Assembly: GCF_020283565.1 (NCBI RefSeq) | Contig: NC_060063.1 | Coordinates: 1,426,001 to 1,490,000 of the forward strand | Reading direction: 5' to 3' | DNA from: Trifolium pratense | Lineage: Eukaryota; Streptophyta; Magnoliopsida; Fabales; Fabaceae | Length of the DNA stretch: 64,000 nt | Shown here: one piece after another, positions 1 to 11,600 of the stretch | How the letters are laid out: every line of letters starts with the position of its first letter | Numbering within the stretch: position 1 is the first letter of the stretch | Notes under the pieces: generated by a model | The model's database searches: none | Told to the model about the DNA's origin: nothing | Seen by the model: the letters and a program-made list of their open reading frames with translations, nothing else | Program-made: the position numbers and the translations under genes

Positions 1-300
1 TGAAAATACTTATCGAGACAAATCAAATATCTCATATGCTAATATTTGCATTTAAATATTAGTAGAAAAATATGATCAAATAGATCATATAAATAGTACA
101 CAATGTAAAAAATAGACCAAATTGCAATTTAATTAACCAAAAAAAAATTATATTAAGCTACTAGTATAAAAATTATATTAATGCTTGTTAAAATTATAAT
201 TAATAATGCTTGTAACGTTGTACAGAGATTCAATCTTAGTTGGTCTTATCCTCTTGTATTTACAATTTATTTATTTATATGAATGCTTTGAAAAAGTTGA
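1..300. repeat. Dispersed AT-rich repeat remnant
   Basis: AT-rich DNA resembling 5740-5840 and 27740-27840, sharing the stretch around gagacaaatcaaa and catatgctaatatttgcat. It looks like the inner part of a Stowaway-type MITE or of the duplicated blocks. No gene is seen here. Confidence 0.5.
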
Positions 301-548
301 AAGAAATATGAGAAGTGACACATCCTTCAAAAGTTCACAAAATATTAGGGTGCATCATCTGATTTTACACTATACTCCCTATTCCCTCTCTCTTCTCTAC
401 TTTCTTCTGCACACATTTCTGCACCCCTCTAACCCGAAAACTTGTCCATAAAACCCCCAAACCTCGGTCTTTATTACCATCACCTATCTCTACACCTTGA
501 TCCATCTTTTCCTCTCTTTTCTCCTTCTTCTTCCTAGTTCCTACTACC

Positions 549-644
549 ATGCCACCATATTCTTTGCTGGAGATCTTGTTAGTGGAGTTGAAGCTACTGC
601 TTTATAGAATCATGATTTATTTTTATGTTTATCATCGGCTGTAA
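549..644 (+). CDS. Short-ORF family, copy A (31 aa, unknown function)
   Basis: This ORF of 31 codons is one of five related copies in the window (also near 6642, 28327, 46363 and 51857). The peptide starts MPPYSLLEILLVELKLLLYR and ends in His-Arg-Leu. It has no cysteines, is leucine-rich and has no obvious signal-peptide cleavage site. Upstream is a pyrimidine-rich leader containing aacttgtccataaaac, shared with the other copies. Just after the stop lies a conserved block ending in ggtaacaaatttctatct, which looks like a splice donor, so the ORF would sit in a first exon. Compared with the other copies, most differences in the first 20 codons are synonymous, which argues for coding. This copy is the most diverged of the intact ones. 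I do not recognise the family and assign no function. Confidence 0.55.
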   Translation: MPPYSLLEILLVELKLLLYRIMIYFYVYHRL

Positions 645-850
645 TTTCTTTGATTAATTTTAGGTAACAAATTTCTATCTTAAACTTTTATTATTATTTT
701 TAATTTAATATATATGTCAGTTATCAAGTAGTAATTGTTTTGGAATGCTCTTTCTGTTCCGAAAATAATTGTCACAATTTAATGATGTGCATTATTCTTA
801 CAAGTTATTACAAGTTATTTTGATCATATTTTTTTACTAATGTATAAAGA

Positions 851-1040
851 TGTTGTGGCAAGTGTGAGTGGTCAAGTCCCATATTACTTAGAAAACTAGA
901 GGTTGAACACTTTATAAGTGAGAGAACCCATAAACCTAACACCTTAAGGTTTTGGGTAAAAGTGTGTTGTCCAACTTACTTATGTAGTTGTTCTTAAACC
1001 CAATGTGGATGATCCGACTGCCCCTCGTGATGACCCAACA
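851..1040. mobile_element. Probable solo LTR, TRIM-like
   Basis: The segment begins TGTTGTGG and ends ACCCAACA, the TG...CA form of an LTR. It contains the phrases cccatattacttag and cctaacaccttaaggttttggg, typical of short plant LTR/TRIM elements; the second matches, in reverse complement, the LTR of the complete miniature element at 6172-6475. Flanks are aaaga and aaaaa, so a target duplication is imperfect at best. No internal region or second LTR is seen. Confidence 0.45.
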
Positions 1041-2020
1041 AAAAACAACTTATACATTTGAAATCTAATTTTATTATATATGTATAAGATATTACAAACA
1101 TCTAAGTTTATTTATAACATTACTGCATTTTATTCACTTTTTTGTTGTTACAATATTTATGTTTCAAATTAATAGTTTATTTATGAAATTTACGGATTCA
1201 ATGACTAAATTTGAGTTGAACCCTTTCATAGATATAAATTATTGTTTTTACTTTATTTATTTCTATAACGATTTTTTTTTTCAATTTAGACAAAAAAGAA
1301 TAGAAATGCTTACAAAAGAAGAGATGTTTCATATAGTGGTTTATCCATATAAGGTTCTTATCTCTGTCTAAGTCTAACATCTAGTTTGAAATATTTTGTT
1401 ATAAATTTGATTAAATACTGAAATTTTATTAATCTCTTAATAGCCTCAGATTGAAATACTTTCAAGAAAAAATAGTATAAAAAGATGAAAAAAATATGAT
1501 CATGCATGACTGGTACACCCAGATGGAGAAATAACTTTGGTTCTTTTGAATCTCTACAAGTTTGACTCATATCTGTCTTCAGGAATAATCGTATTAAAAA
1601 ATTTGAACATTGAAAAACCAACTGAAGTTATTATGGAATACGTAGAAACTGATAACAGATTTAAAATAATAATTATAAAAAATGAAAAAATTGATATCCT
1701 GAAGACAATATCAATTGATGTTGCTGCAGAAAACAATAAGTGATCCACATTTGTTGGATTTCAATTTTAATATGGTGTTTACAAATGGACAAGAAAGTCA
1801 CAAAAGCAAATGCAAGCAGAAAAAAAAAATCAACCTTTGGTATGCTAAATTATTTTGATTTATACTCTTTATAATTCAATTATTTGTCAATCAAGCTTTT
1901 ACTTTGTTATATCAAACATTTCATACTCTATATTATGTCTATTGAAAATTATTTTGATATTCTCAACAAAATCTGTTTTTTTAACATTATCTTACTTTAT
2001 ATACATTCTAAGCATGTTTC
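1041..2020. other. AT-rich stretch without clear gene
   Basis: Mostly AT-rich sequence. A 68-codon open frame on the plus strand at 1537-1743 has fairly protein-like composition and lies upstream of the B3-like remnant, so it could be an old exon, but I see no family motif in it. Nothing else is supportable. Confidence 0.3.
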
Positions 2021-2033
2021 AACAGATGGCGTT

Positions 2034-2929
2034 TGACACTCACTTCAAGATAAAGAATTCATTGTTGTCCAATGTGCACACTGTGAGATTTTGGTTAAGT
2101 GCAAGATTTCTCCCGCCATTGGTTTTTCCTTGAAAAATGAAGAAAGCATATTTTTTGGTGGTGTTGCTGGTCATCACACCAGGCTTGCTGCACCGGCGCC
2201 TGGCTCAACGTTTTGTAGGTTTGAGTAATGGTCTCTGGCCTCTGCGCCAGGCTTGACATGGCCTGCGCCAAGCTTGGGACAAGATTATATATATCCCTTG
2301 TTTTCTTTTGTTCAGCCGTCAGCTTGAGTAAGAGAGAGAAAAATTGATTATTTCTAGGGTTCTTCAACATCATAAAGGCTAGATAATTAGAGGGCTTCTC
2401 TTAGGTATTATCTAGGGATTAAGAACTCATCTCTTTCATCTTGTAATCATTATCATTGAATCTCTTGGTCACAGTGAGAGATTCGAGAAAATGGTAGAAA
2501 TAGGTAAAACTCATATTTCTTGCAACTCTTTGAGAAGATCTTTTGAAATCAAGACCAACAAGTTTGATAGGGGATCGGAGAGCTGCACTCTCCCCAGAGT
2601 AGGTCACATTGACCGAACTAGGTAAACAATTTTATTGTGTCATTTTCTTTCTCGCCTTTTACCTTTCGATTTGTGATTATTATTGTCGTTCGCTTATTTG
2701 ATTGTTTAATCGTAATTGCTCCACACATTAAGGTTATTGGTGTGATTTAATCGAATTCACAACACCCGCTACTAGAGATGACAACAACACTGAGAAATAC
2801 ATTACCACAGGTTGGAATGACTTTGTTAAGCATAAGAAACCCAAAGTTGACGACAAAATGTTCTTCGAGCTAAATCAGGCTGGAACTCTTCTGCGTGTCA
2901 AATTTGTTAGCAGAGACACAAATAAGTAA
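2034..2929 (+). pseudogene. B3 DNA-binding domain remnant split by an LTR
   Basis: From 2765 to the TAA at 2927-2929 an open frame reads through TGWNDFVKHKKPKVDDKMFF and ELNQAGTLLRVKFV. The pattern GW-x-x-FVK...VDD...FEL matches the C-terminal half of a plant B3 domain of the REM type (consensus GW..FVKEN.L..GD...FEL), with D in place of the usual G of GD. Before the interruption, one frame of 2040-2160 is also open with protein-like composition. The two parts are separated by an LTR-like insert at 2162-2764. B3 proteins are nuclear transcription factors, but this remnant is too short and broken to bind DNA in the usual way. Confidence 0.5.
2162..2764 (+). mobile_element. LTR (solo or truncated) inside B3 remnant
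   Basis: The segment starts TGTTGCTGG and ends TTCACAACA, giving TG...CA ends with inverted tips (ggtgttg / caacacc). It carries a TATA-like tatatatatccc and a transcribed-leader style region. Composition differs from its surroundings, with a GC-rich part at 2170-2280. No primer-binding site follows the 3' end; B3-like coding sequence resumes directly. I could not find a matching 5-bp target duplication (ggtgg / cccgc), so the exact ends are uncertain. Confidence 0.5.
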
Positions 2930-4071
2930 TATGATGTTTCCGTAGTGACAGATTTGTGCCTTAATCTACTATATGATGTTGTCAACATTGTCTTAATCTA
3001 CTAAATGAATGATATGTGCCTTTTGTTGTTACCAATTAACTTTTATAATATTTTGAATGTTACTGTCTATTGATGGTACTGCGTCATCTATGAACAACTC
3101 GAATGAATGTTTTGTAATCCTTAAGTAATGCAATTTCAAATTATGAGTTAAACTTTATTTGAATTTTCCATTTTTATATCTCTTTTTTAATTTGCGTGTT
3201 TATAGTTGATATTTTCAAACATTTTAAAATTTCATATAATGTTCTCACAAAAATCATTTTTAAGAGATTCCTTTTTTAAAAAATTGTGATTTTTATTAAG
3301 TTAAATCTATACATGAATATTTAAATTATTTACTGTCAAAATTACTCTTTTAATTTATAAAAAAATGAATTTAAAATAACTTTTACTATTTTTAATTAAG
3401 TTATAATTAAAATCATTTTTAAAATACGAAAACAAAACAAAATCAATATTTTTTTTAAAAAAATTAAAACAAACGCACACTAACATCATTAGATTCTATA
3501 AAAATAAAAAAAAGGAGTGAAAAATGAGATTTTACATGATGAGATAGATTTTGAGTTCTTAGGAAAATTTTGTTTGATAAATTAAGAGCGTTTAGACATC
3601 AAGATAGGGATAGACATCCAGTCGTCCATCTATAGCTCATATTATTATTAAAAAAAGAAAATAAAGTATATACAAAAACTGAGGGACATAGACCTAACCT
3701 AGAGCGCCCAACGAATGCGTAGGACAATAAAAGATACCAACTTCTAGTTAATCCTAAAAGAAAAAATAGAAGTCCTAAAAAATGAGGTGAATGGATCGAC
3801 TGTCAACGCGGAAACGGTCTACGTCCGAACTACCCCTTGCAGCATGCAACAAGTGACTATGCGATGCTTTTTCAAGCAATACAATCTGAAATCAAATAAT
3901 GATATGGATATTAAAATATCAACTCTAACGAAACAAATCTTGTTGAGATCCAAAGCATCTCAGAACCATTCGAAAGGCAGATCGAGCGATGGTCGATTGA
4001 GAAAGTGTTTTCAATCTCTTCACACCTTTTTCTTTGTTCTTATTTTTTACAATATTTTCACTTTTTTCCTT
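2930..4071. other. AT-rich intergenic DNA
   Basis: No gene is recognised. The open frame entering the XTH fragment begins at 3787, but its first 95 codons match nothing I know. The phrase ttgagttcttaggaaa occurs here near 3550 and again at the start of the XTH fragment at 4070, suggesting a small local duplication. Confidence 0.35.
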
Positions 4072-4269
4072 GAGTTCTTAGGAAATATTTCGGGACAACC
4101 TTACATTATTCATTCAAATTTGTACACTCAAGGAAATGGAAGTATGGAGCAACAATTTTACCTTTGGTTTGACCCAACAGCCGATTATCACAACTATACT
4201 ATCCATTGGAATCCCACCGAAATTGTGCAAGTTGATATAATACTAAACTCTATTGATTACAAAAGTTAA
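4072..4269 (+). pseudogene. Xyloglucan endotransglucosylase/hydrolase (XTH) fragment
   Basis: The frame reads [20 protein letters not shown], then [20 protein letters not shown] and HWNPTEIV before a stop. This is the glycoside hydrolase family 16 XTH core: EFLG is the end of the HDEIDxEFLG catalytic motif, and QFYLWFDPT...Y.I.W is diagnostic. XTHs cut and rejoin xyloglucan in the cell wall. The upstream half of the active site (HDEIDx, with the nucleophile) and everything N-terminal of it are missing, and after about 55 codons the similarity ends. It is a gene relic of one exon portion and cannot encode an active enzyme. Complete XTHs are about 280-300 residues. Confidence 0.8.
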
Positions 4270-4960
4270 TTATACATTTTTATTTAGATATACACTATAC
4301 TATATGTCATCTTAAAAGTTTTTTACACTATTAACTGATTAAAAAAATTTGCCTCATTAAAAATGTTGACTACAACCCTAACTACTTTAAAAATCACACA
4401 TAAGATAATTTATGGTTAATTGACATTGTAAAGGATATTTAGATAATGCAAAAAAATTTAATATGGATCATCTCATCAAGTGCTCCCTGGTGGACCAGCT
4501 ATATTTAAAAAATATTTAAATTATATCGATAATAAACATTGTTGTTTGAAAATATAACTTAATGATTATTTTTATAATTGAAAGACTTAATTGAAACCGA
4601 TTTTATTAAAAAAAACATATAATATCGCAACTCGTACTTAATTGACGTTAATAATGTCAATTTTTTTAGCCATCAAAATAAGAAGAGTCGTAATTTTATA
4701 CCTTTAAAAATATTATCGACAATCGTTAATTTTTTTTATAATTTTAAGAATTGGTCCATTGTAGATCACTTGTGAAAGTGGTCCACTGTAGTATTAGCCT
4801 GCATATGAGCATATCAATTACTACTATCCATCGATCACCTTGAAAATTTTGTTTATTACTTTTGATAGGATCCTCTTGAAATTTTGGTGCGATTTTTTTT
4901 CTTCTTGTTTTCACCACTAGTATTATTTGGTTTGAGAGTTAGTTCTGACATCAAGTGGTT
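4270..4960. other. AT-rich intergenic DNA
   Basis: Very AT-rich with no open frame of note. No gene, RNA or clear transposon end is recognised. Confidence 0.35.
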
Positions 4961-5940
4961 TCAGCCCCCTCACGACCGGAGTTGCGGAAAATCGAACTGT
5001 GGTCCTCCCTATCAAGTTCAACGCCAATCACCACTGAACCAACTAACGATTAATAAATAATTTTATTTTTTTGCCAACAAACTCCTTAGTATTATTTTCT
5101 AATTTTCCTACAATCAACAATAAATATTATGGTAAGTCAATTTTTTTTTTTATGATGGTACATATAACTATTTGTTTTCAATGCTAAACTTGTAAAAATA
5201 ATATTAATTAATAAAAAATTTAATATTATCAATAATTTTCTTAATTTGCTTGATTTAGTCAATGTAATTCTAAATTTAGGAGCGTAGTAGTAAAATTATA
5301 AAAATTAAAAAAAAAACTATAATAATAATAGATCGGTTATACCAAGGTTGTCACTGCTAATATTTTTAATTAAGTAAATACACAATTTTTCATAAAAAAA
5401 TTGACTCGACCCTTTCACACTTTCTCATTGACAAGACTTATGCTTGCCTCTCTCTACTAGTATCTCTCAAGAGTCAAGACATCACACAATTTACTCTTTA
5501 TTTCCAATTTCCTAGACTGCAGCTATATGTTGCTTGAAATATGCAAAAGCTATCATATTGTCTCTAGTCATGTCGGTGTAGGCGTGTAGCATCTTCCCAA
5601 GTTTCTTGAGACCCACAAGTACTAATACTATCATCATTTACTCCGTATTTCATGGAAAAATCCGAAATAAATGACATATCACATTTGTCAATGTAAAACT
5701 TTAATTGTTAATAAAAATTATAAAAATTATACATTTTGAAAATATTTATTGAGACAAATTAAATCACATCTCATATGATAATATTTGCATTTATATATTA
5801 GTAGAAAAATAAAATTTAAGTAGATTTTATGAATAGTACATAAATTCAAAAATAGCTAATTTATTTTAAGACAAATAGAGTAATTTTTATTTCTTTCACA
5901 CTTTCTCATAGACAAGACTTGTGCTTGCGTCTTTCTATTA

Positions 5941-6163
5941 CTCCCTCCGTCTCAAAATTATTGTCACACTTTACTACTGTATACTTGTCGATACACAATT
6001 TTGATTATTAATATTTTGAAAAAATAATATTTTGATAATAATGATCGAGACAAATCTAACAAGATCTCATATGCTAATATTTATACATTATTAAAAAAAA
6101 TTTGATCAAAATAGCTTATATAAATAGTACACCGATAAGCAGTCAAATTTTATCACGGGGGAG
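5941..6163. mobile_element. Stowaway-like MITE (block I copy)
   Basis: Terminal inverted repeats CTCCCTCCGT at the left and ATCACGGGGGAG at the right are flanked by a TA duplication, the signature of Stowaway MITEs moved by Tc1/mariner transposases. No coding capacity. A related copy occupies the same place in block III (27902-28158), so insertion predates that duplication. Confidence 0.8.
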
Positions 6164-6171
6164 TATATCTC

Positions 6172-6475
6172 TGTCAAATAACCGATTATCCCAAAACCTT
6201 AAGGTGTTAGGATAGAGCCATATCAATGGTTTTATATTATTTCTAACACGCCCCCTCACGCAAGAGCCCACTTGGGCTTGAAGTGTGGATAATGCATAGG
6301 CCCACCTACCATATGCTTAAATTCCACTTTTTTAATTAGAAAGTGAGGGGAGCGGGGATCGAACTCTAGACCACTTAGTCATAGAGGCTCTGATACCATG
6401 TCAAATAACCGATTATCCCAAAACCTTAAGGTGTTAGGATAGAGCCATATCAATGGTTTTATATTATTTCTAACA
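6172..6475 (-). mobile_element. Complete miniature LTR retrotransposon (TRIM/SMART type), 304 bp
   Basis: Two 77-bp direct repeats, 6172-6248 and 6399-6475, each begin TGTCAAATAACC and end TTTCTAACA and appear identical. They are flanked by a perfect 5-bp duplication ATCTC (6167-6171 and 6476-6480). Read on the minus strand, the 5' LTR is at the right and is followed at once by TGGTATCAGAGCC (6386-6398), a primer-binding site for initiator methionine tRNA. A purine-rich tract (GTGAGGGGGCG) abuts the other LTR at 6249-6260. The 150-bp interior has no coding capacity, so it must be moved by proteins of other elements. Block III shows the empty site near 28159-28170. Confidence 0.93.
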
Positions 6476-6548
6476 ATCTCAACATTGCAACATTGCAATA
6501 ATGAATGACTTATTCTCTCTACTCTCTAACACGTTTCTTCTGCACACC

Positions 6549-6557
6549 TATATATAA
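6549..6557 (+). promoter_or_regulatory. TATA box of short-ORF copy B
   Basis: TATATATAA lies 85-93 bases before the ATG at 6642, within a stretch (cacacctatatataacccc) that is identical in the block III copy. The transcript would start about 30 bases downstream, giving a leader of roughly 60 bases. Inferred from position and motif only. Confidence 0.55.
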
Positions 6558-6641
6558 CCCCAAAACTTGTCCATAAATCTCCAATCTCAAAAGTCTTCAC
6601 TACCACTACCTTTCTCCATCTCTTTAGTTCTTCCTACTACC

Positions 6642-6743
6642 ATGCTATTGCTACCATATCCTTTGCCCAAGATCTTGTTGCTGGAGTTGAAGCTACTGAT
6701 TTATAGAACAATGACTTATTTTTGTGTTCATCATCGACTGTAA
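6642..6743 (+). CDS. Short-ORF family, copy B (33 aa, unknown function)
   Basis: A 33-codon ORF whose peptide begins MLLLPYPLPKILLLELKLLI and ends CVHHRL. It has two more codons near the start than the 31-codon copies, an in-frame difference. A TATA box lies about 90 bases upstream, with a pyrimidine-rich leader ending ttcctactaccATG. The segment after the stop, ending attagaggtaacaaatttct, offers a splice donor. The nearest relative is copy C at 28327; both are at the end of a segmental duplication. Unlike copy C, this one is followed immediately by a MULE-like insertion at 6798, which may have cut off any downstream exon. Function unknown. Confidence 0.6.
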   Translation: MLLLPYPLPKILLLELKLLIYRTMTYFCVHHRL

Positions 6744-6797
6744 TTTCTTTGATTAATTAGAGGTAACAAATTTCTATCTTATAGTGTTTTATTATTT

Positions 6798-7392
6798 GGA
6801 AAATGCTTTATATCACGACATTTGCATTTTGCATCACGAGCGTGTATCACGAATGACATGGTATCTATTTGTAATTTTTATTGTTTAACGACTTGCCTAA
6901 TTTATTCAATTTCTCTCTGTTTTTATTTTAATAAATATTTAGTTTCTTAATTTTTTTTATTTACAAAAGCCCCCTCTCTCTCTTCTTTGATAAGAGTTCA
7001 AAGGAAAAAATTGCTCATCTGCCATGCACCTGCGCCGCTGTGGTGGCTTGTTTGGTTTCTTGTATGTTGGAGTTAAGTTTTTAAACATTAATGGTACCTT
7101 TACATGAAGATAGAAGCTATGTTTCTAAGAAAATTCTCATTCTTTACAAAGATCTATGTCATTAATTCAATGGTTTTTTAGAATTAGTCTTTTTATTTGC
7201 AATAACAGAAGCTGAAGCTATGGAAGGAGTGGGTGGAGGGTATACTATTGGGTCGGTGTTTTTTGTTTTGTTTTGAAGGTATAGGAAAGAAATATTGGGG
7301 CGGTGTTAATTTATATAGGAAAGAAATAAAATACCATTAATGCCATTCGTGATCAACTCGTGATGTAGCTCTCGTGACATATAGCAGCTCTC
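6798..7392. mobile_element. MULE-like non-autonomous element, 595 bp
   Basis: The element starts GGAAAATGCTTTATATCACG and ends GTGACATATAGCAGCTCTC. The ends are imperfect inverted repeats sharing ...TATRTCACGA. A perfect 9-bp duplication TTATTATTT (6789-6797 and 7393-7401) flanks it, typical of Mutator-like elements. Short cacga/tcgtg motifs recur near both ends. No transposase is seen. The right part of a second copy lies at 31077-31160, split by another MULE-like element. Confidence 0.8.
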
Positions 7393-7401
7393 TTATTATT
7401 T

Positions 7402-8387
7402 ACATCCCCATGATGCAATTTTTTAGAAATGGTTGTGAGTGGACTGTATGCTTTTAAGTATGCTATTAGTTTCAGAATGGAGTGACTAACATGATGCCCC
7501 TGTTTTCTACCAGAAACTTGCTAACAAATGCAATGATCTGTTTAAGACCCACACAATGGTTATTCCAACGACACTTCTATGACACAATCATAGTTTTGAT
7601 AGTGGCCAGTCTTCGGGACGAAGACCAAGTGGGTCTTCAGGAGGAGCAGGAGGACCGATTCGTCGGCGTCAGTCGACCACAACTCCATCTGTCTTTCTGC
7701 CCCAGGTCTCAGAATACGATCCTGAGCCTGAAGAGAGGATCGATAAAGAATTGTGGGCACTTTTGGAGAACAATAAAGTTTCTGATCAAAGACAAGTATT
7801 CATAATGTCCAACATGACACTTAAGGAGAAGACGATGTTGCTAAATACTCCTCCGTGTAATGTGTACATGATGGCAAGGCAGCTCGAGAAAAACCACCAC
7901 CAAAACTACGGCAGGTATTTTTAATATGTTTTGGATTTTAGTTTGATGCAAACACTAATATATTTTTATGGTATATTTTAGAATTGAGTTTTGGTTTGTA
8001 AGGTGGGGATTGACTCTTACTTGTAAACATTTGTTCAGGCCTTCTCGCAAGCGATGTGGGATTTCTTTAACAGTATATACCAATTAATATGTTTTGGCTT
8101 TTATATGGTAAATAGTAATGAATAAATGATGAAGAAGAAGTGATACCAGAACTTTGTTTGTCCTAAAACACAAGTCCAAATTAACTTGGTTTTAATAGAA
8201 ATTGCTGCTTAAATCTGATGATACCCTTATTGTCGGAACAGTTATTGTCGGAACAGTGATGCTTTGTATGGTTTCCATATTATTGTACTCTTATGTCTAT
8301 CATGTACAAAGGAAAATGATTTTTTTGGAATTTCTTATTCTTCTTTTATGTTTACTATAATACTATAAATTATGTATGCTTTGTTCT
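7402..8387 (+). pseudogene. Unknown spliced gene fragment (Ser/Gly-rich exon), copy 1
   Basis: From about 7586 to a splice donor at 7914/7915 (ggcag|gtattt) a frame is open, running through a Gly/Ser-rich tract, then PSVFLPQVSEYDPEPEERID, then a charged segment with ELWALLENNKVSDQRQVF and NVYMMARQLEKNHHQNYG. A stop codon (TGA, about 7580) precedes it, with possible acceptor sites just upstream. A second copy at 31252-31553 shares the first two thirds and differs by a 12-base in-frame duplication, consistent with coding. A further possible exon, after tgttcag, is near 8039. I do not recognise the protein. The Copia element sits directly downstream and may lie in a former intron. Confidence 0.5.
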
Positions 8388-8569
8388 TGTTGTAAACAAG
8401 GGGTTTGTATTCTCATTAATAATTCCAACAATACAATCTCTCCTTATATAGGGAGATACACATACACAGGCCTAGCAGACTTGGCCCATTGTCAAGGCAA
8501 GCCCACTAACGCGCGCGCCACAAGGCCAACTATACAATGACTTGGCCTGCAAGCTATGTGACTCTAACA
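8388..8569 (-). repeat. Copia 3' LTR
   Basis: 182-bp terminal repeat, 3' with respect to the minus-strand element. It has TG...CA ends and contains ccttatatagggag (TATA-like on the plus strand) and a GC-rich acgcgcgcgc tract. It appears identical to 12784-12965. Confidence 0.97.
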
Positions 8570-8666
8570 TACACTCCCCTAAACTGAACATCCTATACAG
8601 TTTACATCAAACAAACACAAAAAACAACATGAATAAGACTGAAAAAACTCAGGACTTAAGCCAAAC

Positions 8667-11600
8667 TTAAGCCAAACTGTGAACATCACAAAGGCCAAGC
8701 CTCTCTCTGAACTTGCAAAATGACTCAAGCTTTAAAGCCTTGGTCATAATGTCTGCTATCTGATCTTGAGTGCTGCAATGAATGAGCTTCACCACTCCAT
8801 CCTTGGTCAAGTCTCTCAGAAAATAGAACCTCACATCAATGTGTTTAGACCTGCCATGCAAAACTGGATTCATAGAAAGCTTGATGGAGGAGCTATTGTC
8901 ACAATGTATAACAGTACAATCTTGCTGCTGATTCAGTTGCTCAAGAATTCTTCTTAGCCAAATTCCTTGACAGGCACAAGCAGTGGCTGCCACAAATTCT
9001 GCTTCAGTAGTTGACAATGTAACAATAGCTTGCTTTTTTGATGACCATGATATAGGGCTTGAGCCAAGCATAAAGACATAACCAGATGTACTTTTCCTAT
9101 CATCAAAGTCTCCTGCATAGTCACTATCAGACCAACCCTGCAACTTCAAAGCTTCACCTCTTTTGTACAAAATACCAAGGTTCAGTGTCCCTTTGAGATA
9201 CCTCATCACTCTTTTTGCAGCCATCAAATGAGCTTCCTTAGGCTTTTCCATGTATCTTGCAATCAAGCAGACTGAAAAGGTAAGATCAGGTCTGGTAGCT
9301 AGTAAATACATCAGACAACCAATTATCTGCCTGTAGTTTGTAGCATCAACAATGGATCCATCTTGATCTTTTGTCAATTTGTTACCAGGCACTATAGGGC
9401 TGTTCACACTATTGCATTGTGCCATGTTAAACCTCATCAAAAGATCTTTTGCATACTTCTGCTGATAAATGAAAATTCCATGATCAGATTGCATAACTTC
9501 CACTCCAAGGAAGAACCTCATCCTTCCTAAGTCTGTCATAGAGAACTTTCTTTCCATGGAATGTTTAAATTCTTCAAACATGAGGACACTACTTCCAGTG
9601 AAAATCAAATCATCTACATATATGCTCACAATTAGCACATTTCCCTTTCCATCATATTTCATGAACAATGTGTGTTCATGAGGGCATTTCTCAAAGTTCT
9701 CTTCTGTAAAATAGGATTCTATCTTGCTGTACCAAGCCCTTGGTGCTTGCTTAAGACCATACAATGCCTTTTTGAGTTTATACACCTTACCATCTTGTTT
9801 ATCATAACCTGGAGGTTGATCAACAAACACATTTTCAACTAATTCTCCATGCAAAAATGCACTTTTCACATCAAGTTGGTTCACAGGCCAGCCTTTTGAA
9901 GCTGCAACAGCAAGAATTGCTCTAATAGTATCCCATCTAGCAACAGGGGCAAATACCTCATTAAAGTCAACTCCATATTGCTGAGTATATCCTTTGGCCA
10001 CTAACCTTGCTTTAAGCTTTTCAACCTCTCCATGTTCATTATATTTTGTCTTATAGACCCATTTCACACCAATTTTCTTAACTCCTTTTGGAAGATCTAC
10101 CAGCTCCCAAGTATTGTTCTTCTCAATGGATTCTATTTCCTGATCCATAGCTTGTTTCCAGCCCTTAACTTTTACTGCCTCATCATAGGAAATTGGGTCT
10201 TCATTGTTGCAAAAAGCAGCTAAATTCTGCAATTCCTCTTGACTATTTAAATCTGTGACATAGTCTCTAGTCCAGCCAGGTGGCTTTCTAGTTCTTGGAG
10301 GTAATGAAGTCTCTTCTTCATCAGTACTACTATTGTCATCATGATCTTCTTGATCATTCTCTTCACCAGCATGATTTCCATTGTTCACTGAACTAGTTGG
10401 CTCATCTGCTCCAACCATTGGTTCAGTTACTTCAAGATCAATGCTTTGATAATCTTCTACTACTTTACTTGTGTTCTTCTCATCCCAATTCCAACCTTGA
10501 TTCTCATCAAACACAACATCTCTACTGATGATAATCTTTTTTTGAATGGGATCATAGAGCTTATAGGCTTTTGACTCTTCACTCACACCTAAAAGAACAC
10601 ACTTAATTCCTTTTGCATCCAACTTCTTTCTTTTGACATCTGGTACATGCACATACCCTAAACATCCAAACACTTTAAAGAAAGAAACAGAAGGTTTTGT
10701 ACCTCTCCAAGCTTCCTCAGGTGTCATGTTCTTCACAGACAAGGTAGGGCTTCTGTTGATCACATAAGTAGCCCAAACTACTGCTTCTGGCCAAAACCTC
10801 TTAGGTACATTTCTTCCATTTAGCATACTTCTGACTACATTCATCAATGTTCTATTCTTTCTCTCAGAAACTCCATTCTGTTGAGGAGTATAGGCTGTAG
10901 TCAATTGCCTTTTGATGCCATACTCACTGCAAAATTCATTAAAAGTATCAGAAAGGAATTCCCCACCTCTATCTGTTCTAAGACACTTAATTGACTGATT
11001 TGACTCATTTTCAACTAATGCTTTGAACCTTTTAAACACAGCAAGAGCACTTGACTTCTCTTTTAAAGGATAAGTCCATGTTTTCCTGCTGTAATCATCT
11101 GTAAAAGTAATGAAGTATCTACAACCTCCATTAGAAGTGGGTGTGATGGGACCACATATATCTGAATGAACCAATTCAAGCTTCTCAGTGGCTCTCCATG
11201 ATGATGTTTTAGGGATTGAATCTCTGTGTTGCTTGCTAATTACACAATCACTACACAATTCTTGACTTTCTTGCAGTAGGGGTAATCCATTGACCATATC
11301 TTTCTTTGCAAGTGTGTGTAGGCCTTTGAAGCTCAAATGGCCATACCTATGATGCCAAAGAGATCCCTCACTGTCATGAGCTGTTTTCAAGCAGCTTGGA
11401 GTGATAACTGGACAAAGTAGAATATACATTCTATTGACTGTCATGGGAGTTGACACAATCAAGCCTCTTTCTTCATGAAATATCTTGCAGGTATCTTTGC
11501 TAAAGACAATTGTGAGATTCTTTTGTTGTAGCTGCCCTATGCTTAACAAATTGTTTCTCAGATTTGGTAGATAGTATACATCAGTGATGACACTAATTTT

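Larger units (their letters stand above)
4964..6790. repeat. Segmental duplication, block I
   Basis: This block matches block II (19979-23040) and block III (25060-28500). The shared order begins with ctcacgaccg.agttgcgg, then aactaacgattaataaataa, then a module with ctttcacactttctc plus gacaagactt, and in I and III ends with a Stowaway element and a short-ORF unit. Block I lacks a hAT-type element and about 1.3 kb present in II, and has a miniature LTR element absent from III. Confidence 0.8.
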
